Positions 63,049 through 64,000 of a stretch of DNA of 64,000 nucleotides are shown in pieces. The DNA is from Bryobacteraceae bacterium (GTDB taxonomy: Bacteria > Acidobacteriota > Terriglobia > Bryobacterales > Bryobacteraceae), in contig JANWVO010000058.1 in assembly GCA_025056865.1 (NCBI GenBank), forward strand, positions 62,001 to 126,000. The letters are read 5' to 3'. Made by a program: the position numbers and the translations under genes. Position 1 is the stretch's first letter. The number at the start of each line of letters is the position of its first letter. The notes under the pieces are model-generated. The model searched no databases, had not been told where the DNA came from, and saw only the letters and a list, made by a program, of their open reading frames with translations.

Positions 63049-63739
63049 GATGTTCCTCCGGATTGCGGCTCCGTCCGGAAGCCGCCAGAGAGAGCGTATT
63101 CGAAAATGCGGCGCGGAACAATCCCAAATGGCGGCAGGATTTTTCCGCAAGGAGTCAATTTTTCACGAGTTGTGGCGCTCTGCGATGTTCCCGTTGGCCG
63201 CCAGGGGAGACACTGGCAGGGGCGGAAGAACCTCCCCATCCACTACACCGAAAACCTCTGAACCCGGCGGCGGCTTGCCGCTGCGTCCGCCGCCGGCCCG
63301 GGGGCCATGCAGCCCCGGCGCCAGCCGCCGACCTTCGCCGCCCTCGCCCGCGCCCGCTTGCCTGAGAACCTCGCACTCGACGGCTTGGACCCCGGCGCCT
63401 CGCTCCGGCACGGAGCTCCCTCGCCGCAGCGCGGGTGTTTCCATTGCCTCGAGCAGCGCTTCGAGGCCGTCCGCCGGGGTCCGTGGAGATGCCGCCATGC
63501 CTCGGGCAGCGCCCCGCAACTGTTCCACCTCGAAAGAGACCCCCGGAGGAACACGACGCGCCGGCCCGCGAGCCGGAAACGGCCGCGCGCCCTGCCGCCC
63601 GCCTGCGCGAGTTCGCGCGTGAAACCGGCGCGGAGACTGCCGCGTGAACGGAGCTGCGCATCGCGGCAGGATCAGGCAAATATTCCGCACAATCCGGTTC
63701 ACGTCCTGCCGGGCGCGCCCGCTACCTTGGATAGCAGTG
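63049..63739. other. 690-base intergenic region without a supported gene
   Basis: Frames here are low-complexity, proline/alanine/arginine-rich and differ on each strand, as expected of G+C-rich non-coding DNA. The long leftward frame 63163-63990 runs antisense to the right-edge gene. Near 63150-63180 there is a short AT-rich stretch (TTTTTCCGCAAGGAG and TTTTTCACG) that may be the leftward promoter of the barrel gene. TACCTT at 63723-63728 may be the -10 for the next gene. Confidence 0.45.
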
Positions 63740-64000
63740 ATGCCTGCAAGGATCTCCCGCACTGCTGCCCAGGCTGCGCTCTGTGCCGCCATGCTTCTCG
63801 GCGCCGCCGCCCAGACGCCGGGCGGCGACGGCCGCGCCGCGGCCAGCTTCGAGCACCTGAACCTCGTCGGCGCCGCCATCCGCATGCCGGGGTTCGACGA
63901 CACGATTCTGGGCGCAGGCACGCAGTTCCGCCAGGCGCTGGCCTCGCAGGGACTGGCGTTCCGCATGAACTCCATTCCGCGCGCCAGCATGAATTTGCTG
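63740..64000 (+). CDS. exported protein, 3' end cut by window
   Basis: Eighty-seven codons remain in frame at base 64000. A signal peptide (TAAQAALCAAMLLGAAAQ) is clear, followed by ASFEHLNLVGAAIRMPGFDD and FRQALASQGLAFRMNSI. The last part resembles the start of some carbohydrate-selective porins, but the fragment is too short for a call. A GTG lies directly before the ATG (63737). Confidence 0.5.
   Translation, partial: MPARISRTAAQAALCAAMLLGAAAQTPGGDGRAAASFEHLNLVGAAIRMPGFDDTILGAGTQFRQALASQGLAFRMNSIPRASMNLL

Noticed and set aside
63163-63990. A 275-residue leftward frame near the right edge.
   Set aside because: Half of it is antisense to the signal-peptide-bearing right-edge gene, and the rest is low-complexity. 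Possible but unsupported.

Overview
The window is a G+C-rich bacterial chromosome segment, about two thirds G+C by eye. It most resembles an Acidobacteriota genome of the Bryobacterales/Solibacter type. The evidence is gene style: a very large Oar-like TonB-dependent receptor with an N-terminal carboxypeptidase-regulatory domain, many secreted or Tat-exported sugar enzymes, DUF6807, a sigma-54 two-component pair, a hemC-hemD fusion and S21. The taxonomic call is inference. There are no tRNA or rRNA genes, insertion sequences, phage genes or CRISPR arrays that I can recognise.

Layout. 0-10 kb: a DegT-type aminotransferase cut by the left edge, a GH43-like secreted glycosidase, an acyl-CoA ligase, the Oar-like receptor, and a fused OYE/Fe-S/GltD-like flavoenzyme. 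10-16 kb: a leftward operon of CBS-domain protein, P2-type Ca2+ ATPase, histidine kinase and NtrC-type regulator, with a candidate sigma-54 promoter in front. 16-22.7 kb: S9 peptidase, hydrogenase-maturation-type peptidase, Mrr-like nuclease, divergent clpS and exported RidA, and a Tat-exported sugar isomerase-like protein. 22.9-25.9 kb: an accessory island of three related outer-membrane beta-barrel genes (one clearly decayed, one intact, one lacking a normal 5' end) with an 0.8 kb G-rich gene-free spacer. 26-29.7 kb: rpsU, a DsbA-like thiol protein, an M28 peptidase with PDZ domain and an unknown gene. 30-40 kb: a carbohydrate region (Gfo/Idh/MocA dehydrogenase, enolase-superfamily enzyme, DUF6807, DUF481, fucose-permease-like MFS, a TPR/beta-propeller protein with a heme-c motif, and a secreted barrel-like protein). 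40-44.5 kb: a leftward heme operon (ccsA, hemA, hemCD). 44.6-54.2 kb: SDR, ClpB-like ATPase, nikR, carAB, larE. 54.3-60.1 kb: a rightward TonB receptor/PepSY/DUF2271/DUF4198/ApbE operon with a structured leader. 60-64 kb: STAS protein, SQR-type flavoprotein with a tiny membrane protein, another small barrel protein and a gene cut by the right edge.

How the genes work together. The 54-60 kb operon looks like a metal-uptake and flavin-based electron-transfer module: ApbE would attach FMN to a partner, and the DUF2271 protein carries a flavinylation-like motif. The 12-16 kb operon couples a cation pump to its own sigma-54 two-component system. Three nickel-linked genes (hydrogenase-type peptidase, nikR, larE) are scattered through the window. 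Several genes have a -10-like hexamer six to ten bases before the ATG, suggesting leaderless or near-leaderless transcripts.
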